From the NCBI GenBank assembly GCA_022615525.1, contig JAKEGN010000382.1, forward strand, positions 1-16,212: a stretch of DNA of 16,212 bases, written 5' to 3'. The stretch is from Woeseiaceae bacterium (GTDB lineage: Bacteria > Pseudomonadota > Gammaproteobacteria > Steroidobacterales > Woeseiaceae). Made by a program: the position numbers and the translations under genes. Within the stretch, counting starts at the first letter, position 1. Each line of letters opens with the position of its first letter. The notes below the pieces were generated by a model. The model saw nothing but the letters and a program-made list of their open reading frames with translations. It was not told the origin of the DNA and made no database searches. Below, piece after piece: positions 14,025-16,212 of this stretch.

Positions 14025-14687
14025 GCCACCGAGTGCCATGGTCCCGGCGACGACGAAGGATCCGATGACGACCATGCCGATCCCCACACCCCACGGGTGA
14101 CGCCCGGTGAGTTTGCCGAACGCATAGCCCACCACGAACAGCAGCACGATGGCGACAGCATTCGACACACGCATGGCCGTGAAGATCTCCTGGAAAACGA
14201 GGAACGGGATCGCCACCGGAAACGTGGACAGGAACACGAGCAGAAAAGTGGCAAACGCCCCGCGCCAGTCATCCTTGCCCAACCGGGCGCGTGCCGGAGG
14301 CTCAGGCAATTTCAGCAATCGTTGTCGCATCGACTCGAGTTCCTGAGGCGTGAGTACCGCGGCGACCACCGGTGGCAACGCGCCGGCGATGAGTTTTTGC
14401 GCGGTCTTTGCATCGCTGGTTTTTCGCACCGCCTGATAAGTCATCAGGTTCTGGCTCATTTCCGCAAGACAGCTCATCAGATAGAACCAGCCGTCGATCA
14501 GACCCCAGGCCAGGTTGCATCCGAGAGCGCCGATCAACATCAACTGAATATCCTCACGGCCGACTTCGGCGACGCTGAGTGAGCAGGTGAACGTCAGCAC
14601 CATGATCAGCCCGAACAGCACCTCGGACAGGCGGTCCATGGGATCGAGTGCGCGACGGGAGGACTGGTTAGCAATTTCGGTGGACAT
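14022..14687 (-). CDS. VIT1/CCC1-like membrane protein (putative metal ion transporter)
   Basis: The 221-residue protein has two N-terminal membrane helices, beginning RLSEVLFGLIMVLTFT with the following GREDIQLMLIGALGCNLAWGLIDGW block. A charged, probably cytosolic segment follows at about residues 85-140 (EAVRK/LTPQELESMRQRLLKL region), then three hydrophobic helices ending MVVIGSFVVAGTMALGG. This layout fits the VIT1/CCC1 group, which moves Fe2+ or Mn2+ in characterised members. The ATG at 14687 has AGAGG 5 bases upstream. It lies 12 bp after the Ca2+/H+ antiporter gene, so the two form an operon for divalent cation handling. The C-terminal ...ALGG looks like a natural end although the stop coincides with a rearrangement junction. 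The family call is moderately sure; ion specificity is unknown. Confidence 0.75.
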   Translation of the reverse strand: MSTEIANQSSRRALDPMDRLSEVLFGLIMVLTFTCSLSVAEVGREDIQLMLIGALGCNLAWGLIDGWFYLMSCLAEMSQNLMTYQAVRKTSDAKTAQKLIAGALPPVVAAVLTPQELESMRQRLLKLPEPPARARLGKDDWRGAFATFLLVFLSTFPVAIPFLVFQEIFTAMRVSNAVAIVLLFVVGYAFGKLTGRHPWGVGIGMVVIGSFVVAGTMALGG

Positions 14688-14699
14688 AAAGACCTCTTG

Positions 14700-15791
14700 T
14701 TATGCGCGCGGCGGCAACAGGTACAGGGTCATGGCGAATACCAGGTAAACCGCCAACAGCAAGACGCCGACGAACCACGCCGACTTTCCGCCGTTGGTTA
14801 CCACCGTCGCTGTGAGCGTGGCAATGAACATCATCACCACGGCGCCCGGCCAGAATTCCAGGCCCATCGGGGTCGGGCCGAGCACGTAACTGAGCAGCAC
14901 CAGCACCGGGGCCACGAACAGCGCTATCTGCGCTGCACTGCCGAGCGCGATGCTGACGCTCAGGTCCAGCCGGTTCTTCCGCGCGCCGGAAAATGCCGAG
15001 GCCATCTCCGCTGCGCCTCCCACGAGCGCCACGACGATAAAACCGACGAACGCCGGTGTCATGCCGAAGGTGACTGCCGCCTGCTCCACCGACGCGACGA
15101 ACACGTGGCTGACCATCGCCACCAGCACCGTGACGCCGGCCAGCACCGTCAGTGCCACCGCGATTGGCCACGGCGCTTCTTCGGCCTCCTCAGCCTCTGC
15201 ACTGGCGAAAATCTCCCGGTGCGTTTTCAGTGAAAAAAGCATGCCGAGTCCGTAAGCGGCAATAAGCAGCAAGGCTAGACCGACGCTAAGCTGCTGGAGA
15301 AAGCCCGCGCCCTGCGTCGAGTCCACATCGGAAATCACCGATGGAATCAACAGGGCAATAGTCGCCAGCAACAGCAACACCGACTGGAAGCGGGCATTGG
15401 CCTGGTTGAATTCCTGCACGTGGTACTTGAGCCCGCCGAGCAGAAAAGACGCGCCAAGCATGAATAAGGTGTTGGTGACGATCGCCCCGGCGATGGAGGC
15501 CTTGACCAGCATGTACTGGCCGGCACTCAGGGCCGTCAGCGCGATGACCAGCTCGGTGAGATTACCGAGGGTCGCGTTGAGCAGCCCTCCGGCAGTATCG
15601 CCGGTGCGGGCCGCTACCGCTTCCGTCGCATGACTGAGCAGAGCCGCGAGCGGCACGATCGCCAGCACGGACAGCACGAAAAGCAGGGAATGCGCCTCCG
15701 GCCTGAGCATCTCGCCGGCGAACAGCACTGGCACGAAAATCAACAGCCAAAGCAGGGGATTGTGTCGAATCTCTTTCAGCATGTAATGCAT
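14700..15791 (-). CDS. Ca2+/H+ antiporter of the CaCA superfamily, Cax type
   Basis: The 363-residue protein has about 11 membrane helices in two homologous halves separated by an acidic linker (about residues 197-207, rich in Glu and Ala). The first alpha-repeat is canonical: LLNATLGNLTELVIAL, with N77 and E80. The second reads VALVGGAAEMASAF, with E262 kept but Gly where the usual GNAAEH motif has Asn and Met where it has His; later ALGSAAQIALFVAP is normal. Family members extrude Ca2+ in exchange for H+. The ATG at 15791 has AGAGG about 12 bases upstream; Met4 is an alternative start. It is followed after 12 bp by the VIT1-like gene. Confidence 0.9.
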   Translation of the reverse strand: MHYMLKEIRHNPLLWLLIFVPVLFAGEMLRPEAHSLLFVLSVLAIVPLAALLSHATEAVAARTGDTAGGLLNATLGNLTELVIALTALSAGQYMLVKASIAGAIVTNTLFMLGASFLLGGLKYHVQEFNQANARFQSVLLLLATIALLIPSVISDVDSTQGAGFLQQLSVGLALLLIAAYGLGMLFSLKTHREIFASAEAEEAEEAPWPIAVALTVLAGVTVLVAMVSHVFVASVEQAAVTFGMTPAFVGFIVVALVGGAAEMASAFSGARKNRLDLSVSIALGSAAQIALFVAPVLVLLSYVLGPTPMGLEFWPGAVVMMFIATLTATVVTNGGKSAWFVGVLLLAVYLVFAMTLYLLPPRA

Positions 15792-16000
15792 GGGATTTGT
15801 ATCCTCTTGTCTGACACCCGGCTGCCGTACCGGGGACGGAGCGGAAAATTTGCGGCCTCAATCGGCACAAGACGATACTATACGCGCGTCGGTCGAGCGT
15901 TCCCCAAGAAAGCGCCTGCCGCGAACCCAGGAACCGCGCGGCTGCTACCAAAAGCAACGCGCCTCTCGGGCCCTTTTCCGCCTGATGGTTAGGAGACGAA
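15792..16000. other. divergent intergenic region between Ca2+/H+ antiporter and solute-binding protein genes
   Basis: About 210 bases without a convincing gene. It contains the ribosome site of the antiporter (AAGAGGAT, minus, just above 15800), an AT-richer patch around 15874-15883 and the plus-strand ribosome site AGGAG at 15991-15995. I see no strong hairpin or direct repeat. Confidence 0.5.
15850..15879 (+). promoter_or_regulatory. possible sigma-70 promoter for the solute-binding protein gene
   Basis: TTGCGG (15850-15855) and GATACT (15874-15879) are 18 bases apart on the plus strand, about 120 bases before the GTG start at 16001. The overlapping ACTATA reads TATAGT on the other strand, so a divergent promoter for the antiporter could share this spot. 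Both are weak matches. Confidence 0.25.
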
Positions 16001-16212
16001 GTGCACTTCGTGCGAGCGGCCAGCGTCATTTCAATGGGCATCCGGCTTGCCGGTCCGTGCACGGTACTGGTTTGCTGTTTCCTCCTGCTATTCGTCTCTG
16101 CGGCGACCGCGGCCCCGACGCTGGAGCGCCTGCGCGATACGGGAGTGCTGCGCCTGGGCTACCTCACGGCTGTGCCCCCCTTCTCCTATCAGGACGAATC
16201 CGGCAGGCCCGC
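16001..16212 (+). CDS. periplasmic solute-binding protein family 3, 5' part only
   Basis: GTG 16001 follows AGGAG (15991-15995) at 5 bases and opens 70 codons that run off the right edge. An ATG 11 codons later (16034) is an alternative. The first part has a hydrophobic signal peptide (GPCTVLVCCFLLLFVSAATA) with cleavage near AATAA. The mature part begins PTLERLRDTGVLRLGYLTAV and continues with PPFSYQDESGRPA, which is the opening of the SBP_bac_3 fold that binds amino acids or other small molecules. It could be an ABC transporter binding protein, or the sensor half of a larger protein such as a lytic transglycosylase or sensor kinase; the cut prevents a choice. Confidence 0.75.
   Translation, partial: MHFVRAASVISMGIRLAGPCTVLVCCFLLLFVSAATAAPTLERLRDTGVLRLGYLTAVPPFSYQDESGRP

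Noticed and set aside
13821..14582. Plus-strand open frame of 253 codons taken as one gene
   Set aside because: Only the part up to 14024 resembles a protein family. The rest is antisense to the VIT1-like gene, so only the fragment was kept.
15562..16062. Minus-strand open frame across the divergent intergenic region
   Set aside because: It overlaps the antiporter and the start of the solute-binding protein gene in other frames and has an Arg/Ala/Ser-rich composition with no motif.

Overview
The window is GC-rich and densely coded, and nearly every gene lies on the minus strand. Gene content suggests a Gram-negative proteobacterium, probably a marine or otherwise Na+-exposed gammaproteobacterium: outer-membrane efflux lipoprotein, Tat and lipoprotein export signals, and several Na+- or H+-coupled carriers. 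No taxonomic marker is present, so this placement is inference. I saw no rRNA, tRNA, CRISPR array, transposase or integrase.

Region 1 (9116 down to 1, minus strand) is one apparent catabolic operon of seven tightly spaced genes. In transcription order they are: a class III PLP aminotransferase with a TTG start, a PutP-type sodium/solute symporter, a lipoprotein YtcJ-type amidohydrolase, a Tat-exported FAD oxidoreductase of the spermidine-dehydrogenase type, an NhaC-type Na+/H+ antiporter, an exported Cupin_3 protein, and a second YtcJ-type amidohydrolase with a Tat signal that runs off the left edge. Gaps are 9-31 bp or overlaps. A plausible reading is uptake and stepwise breakdown of an N-acylated amine, polyamine or amino-acid-like compound, with Na+ re-exported by the antiporter. 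The substrate cannot be read from the sequence.

Region 2 (9117-10625) holds a small plus-strand lipoprotein gene that needs a one-base frameshift to read through (9415-9622), a convergent CDP-alcohol phosphatidyltransferase (probably pssA, minus), and a plus-strand 5' gene fragment (10469-10561) encoding a signal peptide and the beginning of what looks like a small inner-membrane protein of an HlyD-linked efflux operon.

Region 3 (10626-13821, minus) is an efflux-like cassette: NodT/OprM-type outer-membrane lipoprotein, small two-TM membrane protein, HlyD-type membrane fusion protein. No pump gene is visible. On its other side (about 13860-14024) is a plus-strand fragment of a different NodT-type outer-membrane factor that ends abruptly at the stop codon of the next gene. 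The two plus-strand fragments flanking a minus-strand cassette of related function are the most interesting structure here. They look like the ends of an older plus-strand efflux operon whose middle was replaced by, or lost next to, an oppositely oriented analogue.

Region 4 (14022-15791, minus) is a two-gene ion operon: a Cax-type Ca2+/H+ antiporter followed by a VIT1/CCC1-like membrane protein. Region 5 (15792-16212) is a divergent intergenic region followed by the 5' end of a plus-strand periplasmic solute-binding protein family 3 gene cut by the right edge.
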